From positions 62,001 to 126,000 of the forward strand of contig JAIXSK010000039.1 of assembly GCA_027484725.1 (NCBI GenBank): 64,000 nucleotides of DNA. Direction: 5' to 3'. The notes under the pieces were generated by a model that saw nothing but the letters and a program-made list of their open reading frames with translations, was not told the DNA's origin and did no database searches. Below, one piece after another: positions 8,170 through 17,175 of the stretch. How positions within the stretch are numbered: the stretch's first letter is position 1; the number at the start of each line of letters is the position of its first letter. This DNA comes from Flavobacterium sp. (GTDB lineage: Bacteria > Bacteroidota > Bacteroidia > Flavobacteriales > Flavobacteriaceae). A program made the position numbers and the translations under genes.

Positions 8170-8931
8170 ATGAAAAAGCTTTGGTTGATTTGGATTTTAT
8201 CGCTCTTTTTTATAGGTTGTCAATCAGAAATAACCTTTGAACCTCAACACTATCAGGCGCAAAGCAAAGACAATTGTCAACCGCATGAAGGTTGTGCTAA
8301 ATTCAATCTTGACATTGTGGCGGCTACGAACAAGTCAACTGCTGCCGACAGCATCAATAATTCAGTTTTTAAAATGATTCACCGAGCCATGTATGTGGGT
8401 GAAAATCCCCAAGAAGCTCGAAACTATTTACAACTAGCCAACAGTTTTGTACAAACCCACAATCAAATCAAAGATGAATTTTTAGAGCGATTCAAAGTAC
8501 TGCCTCCTTCATGGGAAGCCAACGGAAAATGTCGCCTTCAATGGCAATCAGATAAAATCATCAACCTTGTTTTAGAATATTATACTTTTACCGGAGGAGC
8601 CCACGGTTATGGTGCCACAAATTCAATCTTTTTCGATGCTCAAACCGGAAAAAAAATGCCCAACCGACAATTGTTTACAGATACAATTTCAGTCACATCA
8701 CTTGTTGAAGAACAGTTTAGAAAGCAAAATAAAATAGCTGCAAAAACTTCTTTAATTGAGGCCGGATATTTTATCCCGAATGACCAATTCTTTTTACCAA
8801 AAAATATTTATCTGACCCAAAAAGCCGTGGTTTTTCATTACAATCCCTATGAGATCGCTGCTTTTGCTTTTGGCGATATAGAAGTGGTCATTCCCAACGA
8901 AAAAATAGAACCCTTTTTGCGGTTTAAATAA
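8170..8931 (+). CDS. DUF3298/DUF4163-type lipoprotein
   Basis: A 253-residue exported lipoprotein: the signal segment MKKLWLIWILSLFFIGC ends in a lipobox with Cys17. The body matches the DUF4163 (PdaC-like) plus DUF3298 arrangement, with the characteristic YYTFTGGAHGYGAT stretch (near residue 140) and a C-terminal part ending YNPYEIAAFAFGDIEVVIP. This domain pair occurs in RsiV, which binds lysozyme in Firmicutes, but lysozyme binding is not established for Bacteroidota members. The 3' end overlaps the end of the convergent DinB-like gene by 8 bases. Confidence 0.82.
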   Translation: MKKLWLIWILSLFFIGCQSEITFEPQHYQAQSKDNCQPHEGCAKFNLDIVAATNKSTAADSINNSVFKMIHRAMYVGENPQEARNYLQLANSFVQTHNQIKDEFLERFKVLPPSWEANGKCRLQWQSDKIINLVLEYYTFTGGAHGYGATNSIFFDAQTGKKMPNRQLFTDTISVTSLVEEQFRKQNKIAAKTSLIEAGYFIPNDQFFLPKNIYLTQKAVVFHYNPYEIAAFAFGDIEVVIPNEKIEPFLRFK

Positions 8932-9385
8932 ACTTGCGAATGCTCATCATAATGCCGGTATGCAATGCTTCATGGTAGTTGTTGAATGAGATGGCATCTT
9001 CAACTGAATTCATTGTAAAACCCGACATCGAAGTAAAGCCATTAAAAGTGGTTCCGCTGAATTTTCCTGCCAGATAATCAACTTGGGTTTGCTCAATGGT
9101 TTTGAACAAAAGTTCGCGAATTAAGGCCACTTCATCTGCGCTGACTTCCGCCTCTGGCTTGGTGCCTTTTCGGTATTTTTCGACCATTTCGTCTGCAACC
9201 ATCATCGACAAGCCTGAAAGTCTATACACCAACATTTGCTGTACTACTAAAATATGTCCGATGTTCCAAATGAGGTTGTTTGAAAAACCATCGGGAATTT
9301 TGTTGAGTTGTTCTAGGGAATAATTATCCAGAAATGAAAGCAATACGTTTCGGCTGGTGCTGTTGATTTCAAAAGCAGTTTTCAT
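8924..9385 (-). CDS. DinB-family protein
   Basis: A 153-residue protein of the DinB/YfiT four-helix-bundle superfamily, small soluble proteins that often bind a divalent metal through three histidines. Candidate ligands are in WNIGHIL (about residue 44) and in FNNYHEALHTGIM near the C-terminus. Some relatives are thiol-dependent transferases, but the substrate cannot be told here. The start is set at MKTAFEINSTS (9385), because the 13-residue extension to 9424 is not family-like. Confidence 0.82.
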   Translation of the reverse strand: MKTAFEINSTSRNVLLSFLDNYSLEQLNKIPDGFSNNLIWNIGHILVVQQMLVYRLSGLSMMVADEMVEKYRKGTKPEAEVSADEVALIRELLFKTIEQTQVDYLAGKFSGTTFNGFTSMSGFTMNSVEDAISFNNYHEALHTGIMMSIRKFI

Positions 9386-9451
9386 AAAGATATTTTTGCT
9401 TAAAAATAAGCATTTTGACGGCAAATGAATTTTCTTTGCAAAAAAGATTTT

Positions 9452-9802
9452 ATGAATACCGTTTACTATCTCAAATCATGCGATACCTGTCAAAAAATCC
9501 TCAAATCGTTGCCTGAAAATCACGGTTTAGAATTACATGACATCAAACAAGCACCACTCACTGAAACTGAAGTTGACTTTTTAAAATCGCTGGCCGGAAG
9601 CTATGAAGCACTCTTTAGCCGAAAAGCACAATTGTATAAATCGCTCGGGCTTAAAGAGCAAAATCTTACCGAAGCTGATTACCGTAAATATTTACTTGAA
9701 CACTACACTTTTTTGAGTCGGCCTGTTTTTGTGGTGGACCAGAAAATATTCATCGGCAACCAAGCAGCTACTGTTCTTAAAGTAATTGAAGCACTCCGCT
9801 AA
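9452..9802 (+). CDS. ArsC/Spx-like thioredoxin-fold protein
   Basis: A 116-residue cytoplasmic protein of the arsenate reductase/Spx family. The N-terminal strand and active-site loop are clear (MNTVYYLKSCDTCQKILKSL, a CxxC pair), and the C-terminal LSRPVFVVDQKIFIGN matches the region holding the conserved arginine-proline of ArsC-type proteins. No arsenic genes lie next to it, so arsenate reduction is uncertain and a redox or regulatory role is as likely. An upstream ATG at 9425 would add nine residues; the 9452 start fits the family better. The stop overlaps the next start (TAATG). Confidence 0.8.
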   Translation: MNTVYYLKSCDTCQKILKSLPENHGLELHDIKQAPLTETEVDFLKSLAGSYEALFSRKAQLYKSLGLKEQNLTEADYRKYLLEHYTFLSRPVFVVDQKIFIGNQAATVLKVIEALR

Positions 9803-10698
9803 TGACAGCGCGAAAATGGGCCTTACTGGCCGCCCTGTCGGTTTCTGTGATTTACGGAATGACCTTTACCATTGCCAAAGACGTCATGCCGGTGTATGTT
9901 AAACCTTTTGGTTTTATTTTGTTGCGCGTGAGCGGATCAACTTTATTGTTTTGGTTGGTGGCTTTTTTCCGGCCAAAACAAAAAATTGCCCGAGAAGATT
10001 ACTTCAGAATCATGGCTGCTGCCCTTTTTGGGGTAGCCATCAACATGCTGACTTTTTTTAAAGGATTGAGTTTAACCTCGCCCATATCCGCTGCTGTCAT
10101 CATGGTCACAACACCTATGATTGTCTTGATTTTGTCGGCACTTTTGATGCGAGAAAAAATGAAACCTATCAAAGTGCTAGGCATATTGCTTGGATTGGCC
10201 GGAACTGTTTTGCTGATTGCTTTTGGAAAATCGTATAGCGGTGCACCGAATGCTTCTTTGGGCAATTTATTGGTGTTTATCAATGCCGTTTCGTATGGAT
10301 TGTATTTGATTATTGTCAAAAATATTATGGCCCGATATGATGCTTTTGTACTCGTAAAATGGATTTACACTTTTGGCTTGTTGATGGTTTTGCCTTTTGG
10401 ATGGGGAGAATTGCAAGAAATTGGCTGGAATCAAATTCCCACCCATTTGTACTGGAAAATTGGTTTTGTAGTCGTGTTTTCAACTTTTGGCACTTATTTG
10501 CTCAACCTGCTTTCGATGCGTGAACTCAAGCCGACTACGGTGGCCGTTTTTATTTACCTACAACCTTTGTTTGCAGCGCTTATTGCCATTGGTTTAGGCA
10601 AAGATCATTTGAACTTGATTAAATTAACTGCTGCTGCACTCATTTTTGTTGGCGTTTATTTGGTTACCCAGAAAAATACTCTGAAGCAATCGTCCTGA
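9802..10698 (+). CDS. EamA-family (DMT) inner-membrane transporter
   Basis: A 298-residue protein with about ten hydrophobic segments and two EamA repeats, as in drug/metabolite exporters of the RhaT/YdcZ class. The first repeat starts at ALLAALSVSVIYGMTF and the second at LGNLLVFINAVSYGLYLI; the typical PLFAALIAIGLG motif lies near the end. The substrate is not predictable. Its ATG overlaps the stop of the ArsC-like gene by one base, so the two are translationally coupled. Confidence 0.88.
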   Translation: MTARKWALLAALSVSVIYGMTFTIAKDVMPVYVKPFGFILLRVSGSTLLFWLVAFFRPKQKIAREDYFRIMAAALFGVAINMLTFFKGLSLTSPISAAVIMVTTPMIVLILSALLMREKMKPIKVLGILLGLAGTVLLIAFGKSYSGAPNASLGNLLVFINAVSYGLYLIIVKNIMARYDAFVLVKWIYTFGLLMVLPFGWGELQEIGWNQIPTHLYWKIGFVVVFSTFGTYLLNLLSMRELKPTTVAVFIYLQPLFAALIAIGLGKDHLNLIKLTAAALIFVGVYLVTQKNTLKQSS

Positions 10699-10713
10699 AC
10701 TAGTGGTTTTATG

Positions 10714-10721
10714 TATCTTTG
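10714..10721 (+). promoter_or_regulatory. -7 box of yicC-gmk-nadD promoter
   Basis: TATCTTTG, an exact TAnnTTTG match, 22 bases before the yicC ATG. No good -33 TTG is visible. Confidence 0.5.
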
Positions 10722-10743
10722 GGTTCTTTTTTATTGAATTTGT

Positions 10744-11604
10744 ATGATACAATCCATGACCGGTTTTGGCAAAGCAACCTTGCAGTTGGCAACCAAAAAA
10801 ATTACCGTTGAAATCAAATCCCTCAACAGCAAAGGCTTAGATTTAAACACGCGCATGCCTTCTGTTTATCGTGAAATGGAGCTTAATCTGCGCAATCAGA
10901 TAGCCCAATCTCTTGAACGCGGAAAAATAGATTTTTCATTGTTTGTTGAAATCACCGGCGAGGAAACTTCATCAAAAATAAATGCGCCCATCATCAAAGG
11001 ATACATTGCTCAAATGCGCGAAATTTTGCCCGAAGCTGATCCGACTGAACTTATGAAAATGGCCGTTCGTATGCCCGATGCGCTCAAAACCGAACGCGAT
11101 GAGATTGATCCTGAAGAATGGAAGCAGATTCAAACCGTCATTAATCAAGCTTTAAACAACATCAATCAATTCCGAAAAGACGAAGGTGTCACGCTTGAAA
11201 AAGAATTTTTGCATCGCATTGCCAATATATTAAACTTGATGAATCAGGCTTTGGCGTTTGATGCTGAGCGTGTTGAAACTATTAAAACTCGTTTGCGTTC
11301 TGCTTTGGACGAACTCAAAGAAAACGTAGATGAAAATCGCTTTGAACAAGAACTTATTTTTTATCTCGAAAAATACGACATCACCGAAGAGAAAGTTCGC
11401 TTAGAGAGTCATCTGAATTATTTCATAGAAACCCTAGCCGGAAATGAAGCCAATGGTAGAAAACTCGGTTTTATCACGCAAGAAATGGGTCGTGAAATCA
11501 ATACGATGGGCTCAAAATCAAACCATTCCGAAATGCAAAAGCTCGTGGTCATGATGAAAGACGAACTCGAAAAAATCAAAGAACAAGTGCTCAATGTACT
11601 CTAA
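10744..11604 (+). CDS. yicC: YicC-family endoribonuclease
   Basis: A 286-residue protein with the invariant N-terminus MIQSMTGFGKA and the C-terminal signature GFITQEMGREINTMGSKS, both hallmarks of the YicC/YloC family. The E. coli and B. subtilis members act as endoribonucleases. Length agrees with the family. It heads a run of three genes, with gmk 31 bases downstream and nadD 13 bases after that. A yicC-gmk pair is widespread in bacteria. Confidence 0.92.
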   Translation: MIQSMTGFGKATLQLATKKITVEIKSLNSKGLDLNTRMPSVYREMELNLRNQIAQSLERGKIDFSLFVEITGEETSSKINAPIIKGYIAQMREILPEADPTELMKMAVRMPDALKTERDEIDPEEWKQIQTVINQALNNINQFRKDEGVTLEKEFLHRIANILNLMNQALAFDAERVETIKTRLRSALDELKENVDENRFEQELIFYLEKYDITEEKVRLESHLNYFIETLAGNEANGRKLGFITQEMGREINTMGSKSNHSEMQKLVVMMKDELEKIKEQVLNVL

Positions 11605-11635
11605 CTGACAAACAACAACATAACTGCAACTTTTG

Positions 11636-12208
11636 ATGAAAAAAGGAAAACTCATTGTTTTTTCGGCGCCTTCAGGCTCTGGCAAAACTACTATTGTTCG
11701 GCATTTGTTGGGCATTGCAGAACTAGAATTGGAATTCTCCATTTCGGCCGCTACACGGGCTCCTCGCGGACAAGAAGTAGACGGAAAAGATTATTATTTC
11801 ATGTCTATTGAAGAGTTTAAAAAACACATCAAAGCCGAAGATTTTATTGAATGGGAAGAAGTATACCGCGACAATTTTTACGGAACACTCAAAAGCGAAG
11901 TCGAGCGGATCTGGGCACTGGGTAAAAACGTCATTTTTGACATTGACGTAGCCGGCGGGCTGCGCATCAAACGTAAATTTCCGGAAGAAACCTTGGCTGT
12001 ATTTGTCAAACCACCCAGTGTAGACGAACTCAAACGCAGACTCAAAGAGCGTTCTACCGAAAGTGAAGATAAAATCAATATGCGTATTGCCAAAGCGCAT
12101 GTGGAGTTGGCGACTGCTCCGCAATTTGACAAAATCATTAAAAATTATGATTTAGATTTGGCCAAGCAAGAAGCTTATGAGCTTGTAAAAAACTTTATTG
12201 CTCAATAA
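11636..12208 (+). CDS. gmk: Guanylate kinase
   Basis: Phosphorylates GMP to GDP with ATP in the cytoplasm. The 190-residue product has the P-loop APSGSGKTTI near the N-terminus, the GMP-binding region SAATRAPRGQEVDGKDYYF, and the LID-region stretch RLKERSTESEDKINMRIA. The ATG at 11636 is preferred to the TTG one codon earlier. It is probably co-transcribed with yicC and nadD. Confidence 0.95.
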   Translation: MKKGKLIVFSAPSGSGKTTIVRHLLGIAELELEFSISAATRAPRGQEVDGKDYYFMSIEEFKKHIKAEDFIEWEEVYRDNFYGTLKSEVERIWALGKNVIFDIDVAGGLRIKRKFPEETLAVFVKPPSVDELKRRLKERSTESEDKINMRIAKAHVELATAPQFDKIIKNYDLDLAKQEAYELVKNFIAQ

Positions 12209-12221
12209 TTTTTAAAGAATC

Positions 12222-12815
12222 ATGAAAGTTGGCTTGTATTTCGGAACGTTTAATCCTATTCACGTCGGACATTTAATCATTGCCAACCACATGGCAGAGT
12301 ATTCAGGCTTGGATCAAATCTGGATGATGGTCACTCCGCACAATCCACACAAGAAAAAAGAAACTTTACTCGATGATTATCTTCGTCTTGATTTAGTGCA
12401 TTTGGCTTGTGAAGATTACCCGAAAATCAAACCTTCAGACTTTGAATTCAAACTGCCGCAACCCAATTACACGGTGCATACTTTGGCCCATTTGCAAGAC
12501 AAATATCCTCAGCACGAATTCTCTTTGATTATGGGCGAAGACAATTTGCGTACCTTACACAAATGGAAAAATTACCAGACCATTTTAGAACATCATCTAA
12601 TTTATGTGTATCCGAGATTGATGAGCCCAGAAACCGAAAATGCGCAGCCAATTCCTGAAATAGCACAACATGCAAACATTCACCGCATAGATGCGCCAGT
12701 GGTAGAAATTTCTTCGACAGCTATTCGCGAAGGCGTTAAAAATCGCAAAAACGTTCGACCGCTCTTACCTGAAAAGGTTTGGAAAGAAATAGATAAAAGC
12801 CAACTTTATTACTAA
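12222..12815 (+). CDS. nadD: Nicotinate-nucleotide adenylyltransferase
   Basis: Joins nicotinate mononucleotide and ATP to form deamido-NAD. The 197-residue product shows the nucleotidyltransferase (T/H)xGH signature in GTFNPIHVGHLIIA, the VTPHNPHKKK stretch, IMGEDNLRTLHKWKN, and the C-terminal ISSTAIREG motif. It is full length and is the last gene of the yicC-gmk-nadD run; a separate promoter follows for the next gene. Confidence 0.95.
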   Translation: MKVGLYFGTFNPIHVGHLIIANHMAEYSGLDQIWMMVTPHNPHKKKETLLDDYLRLDLVHLACEDYPKIKPSDFEFKLPQPNYTVHTLAHLQDKYPQHEFSLIMGEDNLRTLHKWKNYQTILEHHLIYVYPRLMSPETENAQPIPEIAQHANIHRIDAPVVEISSTAIREGVKNRKNVRPLLPEKVWKEIDKSQLYY

Positions 12816-12835
12816 GGCTTAACATTCTCTTACCA

Positions 12836-12864
12836 TTTGTGCTCATGCCTTTGACATAACTTTG
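12836..12864 (+). promoter_or_regulatory. Complete Bacteroidota promoter of the iron alcohol dehydrogenase
   Basis: TTTG at 12836-12839, a 17-base spacer, then TAACTTTG at 12857-12864, matching the consensus TTTG-N17..23-TAnnTTTG. The ATG follows 21 bases later. The in-frame TTG at 12862 falls inside the -7 box and so cannot be the start. Confidence 0.75.
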
Positions 12865-12885
12865 CGCCAACAAAAAAATCTAGTC

Positions 12886-14049
12886 ATGAATAATTTTGAA
12901 TTATACAATCCGGTCAATTACATTTTTGGTCAAGGCCAAATTGCGAAACTTTCTGAGCTTACGCCTAAAAACACCAAAATATTATTGGCTTATGGCGGTG
13001 GAAGTATTTTTAAAAACGGCGTTTACGAACAAGTAAAGTCAGCACTTTCAGGATATGAAATCGTTGAATTTGGTGGTATTGAACCCAATCCGCGTTATGA
13101 AACTTTAATGAAAGCCGTTGAAATCATCCGTGCGCAAAATATAGGTTTTATTTTGGCTGTGGGTGGCGGAAGCGTCATTGACGGAGTGAAATTTATCTCA
13201 GCTGCCGTGAATTATTCAGGCGATGCTGCTGATATTCTCAGAAAACGCATCTTGTTTAAAGATGCTGCTGTTTGCGTTCCGTTTGGCACCGTGCTTACCT
13301 TGCCGGCAACTGGTTCTGAGATGAATTCCGGTGCTGTGGTAACCATTGAAGCCACACAAGAAAAACTCACATTGGGCGGCAGTGCACTCTTTCCGAAATT
13401 CTCTATAGTTGACCCAACCGTAATCGCATCATTACCTAAAAGACAATTGCAAAATGGTGTAGTGGATGCCTTTACGCATGTTATGGAGCAATATCTTACC
13501 TATCCGCACGATGCGCTTTTACAAGACAGAATTGCCGAAGGAATTTTAAAAACACTCATTGAAATCGGGCCGGAAGTAGTTGAAAATCCAACCGATTATA
13601 AATTAGCCTCGAACTTTGTGTGGTCAGCCACCATGGCGCTCAACGGACTCATTCAAAAAGGTGTTCCTACTGATTGGGCTACCCACATGATTGGTCATGA
13701 ACTCACCGCTTTGTATGAAATAGATCACGCGCGCACTTTGGCCATTATTGGCCCGAATTTATACCGTGTTATGTTTGATACCAAGAAAGAAAAGCTGACT
13801 CAATACGGAAGTCGCGTTTGGAATTTATCTGGAACTACTGAAGAAATAGCCCAAGCTGCGATTGAAAAAACAGTAGCCTTTTTTCACCTCATGGGCATGA
13901 AAACCCGAATTTCAGAAAACGCTCAAAACATTGAAAACACCGCTGATTTTATTGTGAAACGCTTTGAAGAACGCGGTTGGTTGGCTATGGGCGAAAGACA
14001 AAACATAACCCCCGACAAAGTGCGTGAAATTGTTGAAATGAGTTATTGA
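12886..14049 (+). CDS. Iron-containing alcohol dehydrogenase, YqhD/BdhA-like
   Basis: A 387-residue group III alcohol/aldehyde oxidoreductase. The N-terminus MNNFELYNPVNYIFGQGQI, the nucleotide-binding GGGSVIDGVKF, VVDAFTHVMEQYLTYP and GHELTALYEIDHARTLAI (metal-binding Asp and His residues) fit the YqhD/BdhA branch, which is usually NADPH-dependent and reduces aldehydes. Likely roles are aldehyde detoxification or fermentation balance. It is a single gene with its own strong promoter and terminator. Confidence 0.88.
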   Translation: MNNFELYNPVNYIFGQGQIAKLSELTPKNTKILLAYGGGSIFKNGVYEQVKSALSGYEIVEFGGIEPNPRYETLMKAVEIIRAQNIGFILAVGGGSVIDGVKFISAAVNYSGDAADILRKRILFKDAAVCVPFGTVLTLPATGSEMNSGAVVTIEATQEKLTLGGSALFPKFSIVDPTVIASLPKRQLQNGVVDAFTHVMEQYLTYPHDALLQDRIAEGILKTLIEIGPEVVENPTDYKLASNFVWSATMALNGLIQKGVPTDWATHMIGHELTALYEIDHARTLAIIGPNLYRVMFDTKKEKLTQYGSRVWNLSGTTEEIAQAAIEKTVAFFHLMGMKTRISENAQNIENTADFIVKRFEERGWLAMGERQNITPDKVREIVEMSY

Positions 14050-14069
14050 TTTTCACTAAATAAAAATTT

Positions 14070-14106
14070 AAAAGGCGTTCAGGAACAGATTCTTGAACGC
14101 CTTTTT
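14070..14106 (+). terminator. Rho-independent terminator of the alcohol dehydrogenase
   Basis: A stem of about 15 bp (AAAAGGCGTTCAGGA / TCTTGAACGCCTTTT, one mismatch) with the loop ACAGAT, followed by T residues, 20 bases after the stop codon. Confidence 0.9.
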
Positions 14107-14302
14107 CAACATTAAAACAAAACGTAACTAACTCGTGCTAAAGTGCTATTTTCAATTTACAGCACTTTCTCATCGAGATAACGCTTCAAAATTAAAACTA
14201 TTGTATTGAATATCAAAATAATAGAAGGTTAAATTTTAATATGGTTCACTCAAACCGCACAAACGAGTAAAAACCGGTGGGTCAGGGTTTGATTTTTTTG
14301 GT
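14107..14302. other. AT-rich gap with one inverted repeat
   Basis: No convincing reading frame. The only structure is an 8-bp perfect inverted repeat, AAAGTGCT (14140-14147) and AGCACTTT (14161-14168), separated by 13 bases. It is far from the gpsA start and has no T-run, so it may be an operator or just chance. The rest of the gap is featureless. Confidence 0.4.
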
Positions 14303-14310
14303 TATTTTTG
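14303..14310 (+). promoter_or_regulatory. -7 box of gpsA promoter
   Basis: TATTTTTG, an exact TAnnTTTG match, 92 bases before the gpsA ATG, implying a leader of about 85 bases. No well-spaced -33 TTG. Confidence 0.4.
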
Positions 14311-14402
14311 GCAGCAAATCAATAAACTGCTCAGCCTAATTGCTTTGAGCATTTTTATTACAGTGGCTAGAATTTCTAAGCAACTGACTAAACAAAGTGT
14401 TC

Positions 14403-15398
14403 ATGACAAAATATCCAAAATTTGCAGTCATTGGCGGAGGCAGTTGGGCCACGGCTATTGCCAAAATGCTGTGTGTCAATTTACCCGAAATATCCTGGTA
14501 TATGCGCAATGAAGAGGCTATTAACCACCTGAAAACGCAGCACCACAATCCCAACTATTTGAGTTCGGTTGAGTTTAATATTGAAAAACTCAAACTCACG
14601 AGTGATATCAATGAGGCCGTTGCCTATGCCGATTACATCATTTTTGCGATTCCGTCGGCGTTTTTAGATCGGGAACTCAGCAAATTGACCCAAAGTATGC
14701 AGGACAAAGTTGTTTTCTCAGCCATTAAGGGAATCGTTCCTGAAACCAGTTTGATTGTGGGCGAACATTTTCAAAAAACATATCAAATTCCTTGGGAAAA
14801 CATTGGTGTGATTACCGGCCCTTGTCATGCCGAAGAAGTAGCACTTGAAAGATTGTCTTATCTGACCATTGCTTGTCAAGATGCTGAGAAAGCCAAAACA
14901 GTTGCAACTTGTCTTTCGGGCAATTACATCAAGGCCAAAATTACCGACGATGTTATTGGGACTGAATATTCGGCCATGCTCAAAAATATCTACGCCATTG
15001 CCGCCGGAATAGCTCATGGTTTGGGCTACGGTGATAACTTTCAGTCGGTGTTGATGAGCAACGCAATTCGCGAGATGAAAAAGTTCATCCGAAAAGTGCA
15101 CAAAATGAAGCGCAACATCAACAACTCTGCTTATTTGGGCGATTTGCTCGTAACGGGTTATTCGGTGTTTTCACGCAACCGCATGTTCGGAAACATGATT
15201 GGTAAAGGCTATACGGTTCAGAGTGCGATGATGGAAATGAGCATGGTGGCCGAAGGCTATTACGCTGCCAAAAGCGCTTGGGAACTCAACCAACAATACG
15301 GAGCTAAAACCCCGATTATTGATGCGGTGCACAGTATTTTGTACGAAGGAAAAGAAGCCAAGAAAGTCTTTAAAAAATTGACCGAAAAGCTCGATTAA
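14403..15398 (+). CDS. gpsA: NAD(P)-dependent glycerol-3-phosphate dehydrogenase
   Basis: Reduces dihydroxyacetone phosphate to sn-glycerol 3-phosphate, the precursor of membrane lipids. The 331-residue product has the Rossmann loop AVIGGGSWATAIAKML at the N-terminus, AIKGIVPETSLIVGEHF, VITGPCHAEEVALE, and the catalytic-lysine region LKNIYAIAAGIAHGLGYGDN. The ATG at 14403 is preferred to the GTG two codons upstream. The stop codon abuts that of the convergent hypothetical gene with no bases between, so no terminator fits there. Confidence 0.94.
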   Translation: MTKYPKFAVIGGGSWATAIAKMLCVNLPEISWYMRNEEAINHLKTQHHNPNYLSSVEFNIEKLKLTSDINEAVAYADYIIFAIPSAFLDRELSKLTQSMQDKVVFSAIKGIVPETSLIVGEHFQKTYQIPWENIGVITGPCHAEEVALERLSYLTIACQDAEKAKTVATCLSGNYIKAKITDDVIGTEYSAMLKNIYAIAAGIAHGLGYGDNFQSVLMSNAIREMKKFIRKVHKMKRNINNSAYLGDLLVTGYSVFSRNRMFGNMIGKGYTVQSAMMEMSMVAEGYYAAKSAWELNQQYGAKTPIIDAVHSILYEGKEAKKVFKKLTEKLD

Positions 15399-15806
15399 TT
15401 AGCGAACAATAACGCCGTCTTTAAACAAAATAGGCACTTCTTCAAGAGTTTGTTTTCCTAAAGTTCCGGCTTTAAAAGTGTATTTGCGATCGTACAGCGT
15501 ATTGCCAATAAAATACGTGAGCATAAACTCATTGTTCAGTGCCAAGACACTATTTTCTATCATTTCAATTTTAACGGCTGAAACCGCAGGCATTTCAACC
15601 AGTGCGTGGCGCAAAAGCGACGTTTTACGCATCTCGCCATTGAGCGTTCCAAAGGCTTTTGAAACGACCATAATATCGTGCAAATCATGGTCAGAATCGT
15701 TGATGAGATATACGTTCCAAACGTGGTCTAAAAAGTCATCGTTCCACTCTTGAATGGCGGCCATGAAAACATTTTCTACTTCGGGAATGTTGATGTCTTT
15801 GCGCAT
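15399..15806 (-). CDS. Conserved hypothetical protein, 135 aa
   Basis: Unrecognised soluble protein without signal peptide or membrane segment. The sequence begins MRKDINIPEVENVFMAAIQEW and has an alternating strand-like pattern (WNVYLINDSDHDLHDIMVVS, VLALNNEFMLTYFIGN), suggesting a small beta-rich fold. The frame has normal codon use and ends flush against gpsA. It lies downstream of pheS, with a repeat-bearing gap between. I recall similar short proteins in other flavobacteria but cannot name a function. Confidence 0.7.
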   Translation of the reverse strand: MRKDINIPEVENVFMAAIQEWNDDFLDHVWNVYLINDSDHDLHDIMVVSKAFGTLNGEMRKTSLLRHALVEMPAVSAVKIEMIENSVLALNNEFMLTYFIGNTLYDRKYTFKAGTLGKQTLEEVPILFKDGVIVR

Positions 15807-15902
15807 ATGAATTTATGGATTCAAGATAATTATTCTTACGTATACTGCTGCCCTAGCCCATTTGACCCGAGCACAGCGAACTGGCGCAGCATATTAAGAG
15901 GA

Positions 15903-15921
15903 GAATGTCCAGTGGACATTC
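15903..15921. repeat. 19-base palindrome GAATGTCCA-G-TGGACATTC
   Basis: Perfect 9-bp arms around one central base, in the gap between pheS and the 135-aa hypothetical gene. It has no T-run, so it is unlikely to be a terminator. The compact, nearly symmetric form fits either a protein-binding operator or a small repeat element. Confidence 0.6.
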
Positions 15922-15987
15922 GGCCTTCGATTAGTGAATGTTAAGAATCAGTTTCTTTAGTAAGCAAAAAATTTGATTCAAACTTAT

Positions 15988-16065
15988 AGCCCTAGCCCGG
16001 ATGGAAACGGCATCCTTTTGCGGCGCGCAGCAAAGCAAAAGATAAAGTGTACAGCCGGAAAAAGC
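15988..16065. repeat. Intergenic hairpin element, copy B
   Basis: Shares with 1246-1345 the core CGGCATCC - T-run - loop - A-run - GATAAAG. Here the stem is CTTTTGC (16014-16020 region) paired with GCAAAAG, with a GC-rich loop, and the tail runs AGCCGGAAAAAGCTTC. It ends about 10 bases before the pheS stop codon. The conserved flanks with changed but still pairing stem sequence support a structured repeat. Confidence 0.6.
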
Positions 16066-16075
16066 TTCTAAAAAA

Positions 16076-17095
16076 TTAAATACTCGACTTGAATTGCTCT
16101 AGGAAACGCACGTCATTTTCGTAGAACATGCGGATATCGCCAATTTGATACAACAACATGGCAATGCGCTCTATGCCCATGCCAAAAGCGAATCCGTTGT
16201 ATTCGTCGGGGTTGATGTTGCAGTTTTTGAGTACGTTGGGATCCACCATGCCGCAACCCATAATTTCAAGCCAGCCGGTTCCTTTGGTGATGCGGTAATC
16301 GGTTTCGGTTTTGAGGCCCCAATAAATATCCACCTCAGCGCTTGGCTCGGTAAACGGAAAATAGCTCGGGCGCAGACGAATTTTGCTCTTGCCGAACATT
16401 TCTTTGGTGAAATATAAAAGCGTCTGCTTGAGATCGGCAAACGATACGTCTTTGTCTATGTACAAACCTTCTACCTGATGAAAAATACAGTGCGAACGCG
16501 ACGAAACGGCTTCGTTGCGGAACACACGCCCCGGCGAAATGGTTCTAATGGGCGGCTTATTGGCCTCCATGTAGCGCACTTGCACCGACGAAGTGTGGGT
16601 TCTGAGCAAAATATCCGGATGGGTTTGGATAAAAAACGTGTCTTGCATATCGCGCGCCGGATGATATTCAGGCAAATTGAGCGCGGTAAAGTTGTGCCAA
16701 TCATCTTCAATTTCCGGACCTTCGGAAACATTGAATCCGATGTTGGAAAAAATATCGATGATTTGGTTTTTGACCAGAGATATCGGGTGACGCGAGCCAA
16801 TGGTAAACGGTTCGCCCGGACGGGTTAAATCGCCATACATACCGCGTGCTTCTTGTTGGCTTTCAAACGATTCTTGCAGCGTTTTTACTTTTTCTTCGGC
16901 CGATGTTTTGAGTAAATTGATGACTTGACCGAATTCTTTTTTTTGTTCGTTGGGAACGTTTTTAAATTCGGCGAAAAAATCTTTGAGCAAGCCTTTGCTT
17001 CCTAAATACTTAATGCGGAAAGCTTCTAAATCAGCTGCGTTTTGTGTGGTAAACGCCTGAACTTGGGCAATGTGTTCTTTGATTTGATCTATCAT
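16076..17095 (-). CDS. pheS: Phenylalanyl-tRNA synthetase alpha subunit
   Basis: Catalytic subunit of the alpha2-beta2 class II synthetase that charges tRNA-Phe. The 339-residue product has the N-terminal coiled-coil tRNA-binding part, motif 1 region [19 protein letters not shown], motif 2 around [20 protein letters not shown], and motif 3 [20 protein letters not shown]. Full length for the family. pheT is not adjacent, as is usual in Bacteroidota. Confidence 0.95.
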   Translation of the reverse strand: MIDQIKEHIAQVQAFTTQNAADLEAFRIKYLGSKGLLKDFFAEFKNVPNEQKKEFGQVINLLKTSAEEKVKTLQESFESQQEARGMYGDLTRPGEPFTIGSRHPISLVKNQIIDIFSNIGFNVSEGPEIEDDWHNFTALNLPEYHPARDMQDTFFIQTHPDILLRTHTSSVQVRYMEANKPPIRTISPGRVFRNEAVSSRSHCIFHQVEGLYIDKDVSFADLKQTLLYFTKEMFGKSKIRLRPSYFPFTEPSAEVDIYWGLKTETDYRITKGTGWLEIMGCGMVDPNVLKNCNINPDEYNGFAFGMGIERIAMLLYQIGDIRMFYENDVRFLEQFKSSI

Positions 17096-17118
17096 AATTT
17101 GCTTGTAATTTGAGTCTG

Positions 17119-17126
17119 CAAATGTA
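17119..17126 (-). promoter_or_regulatory. -7 box of pheS promoter
   Basis: The minus strand reads TACATTTG, an exact TAnnTTTG match, 23 bases before the pheS ATG. It indicates that pheS can be transcribed separately from the hypothetical gene upstream. Confidence 0.5.
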
Positions 17127-17175
17127 TTAAAAATGCCCGTAAAGAGCCAAGTTGCAGAAAGTTTTTTGCTGCTGA

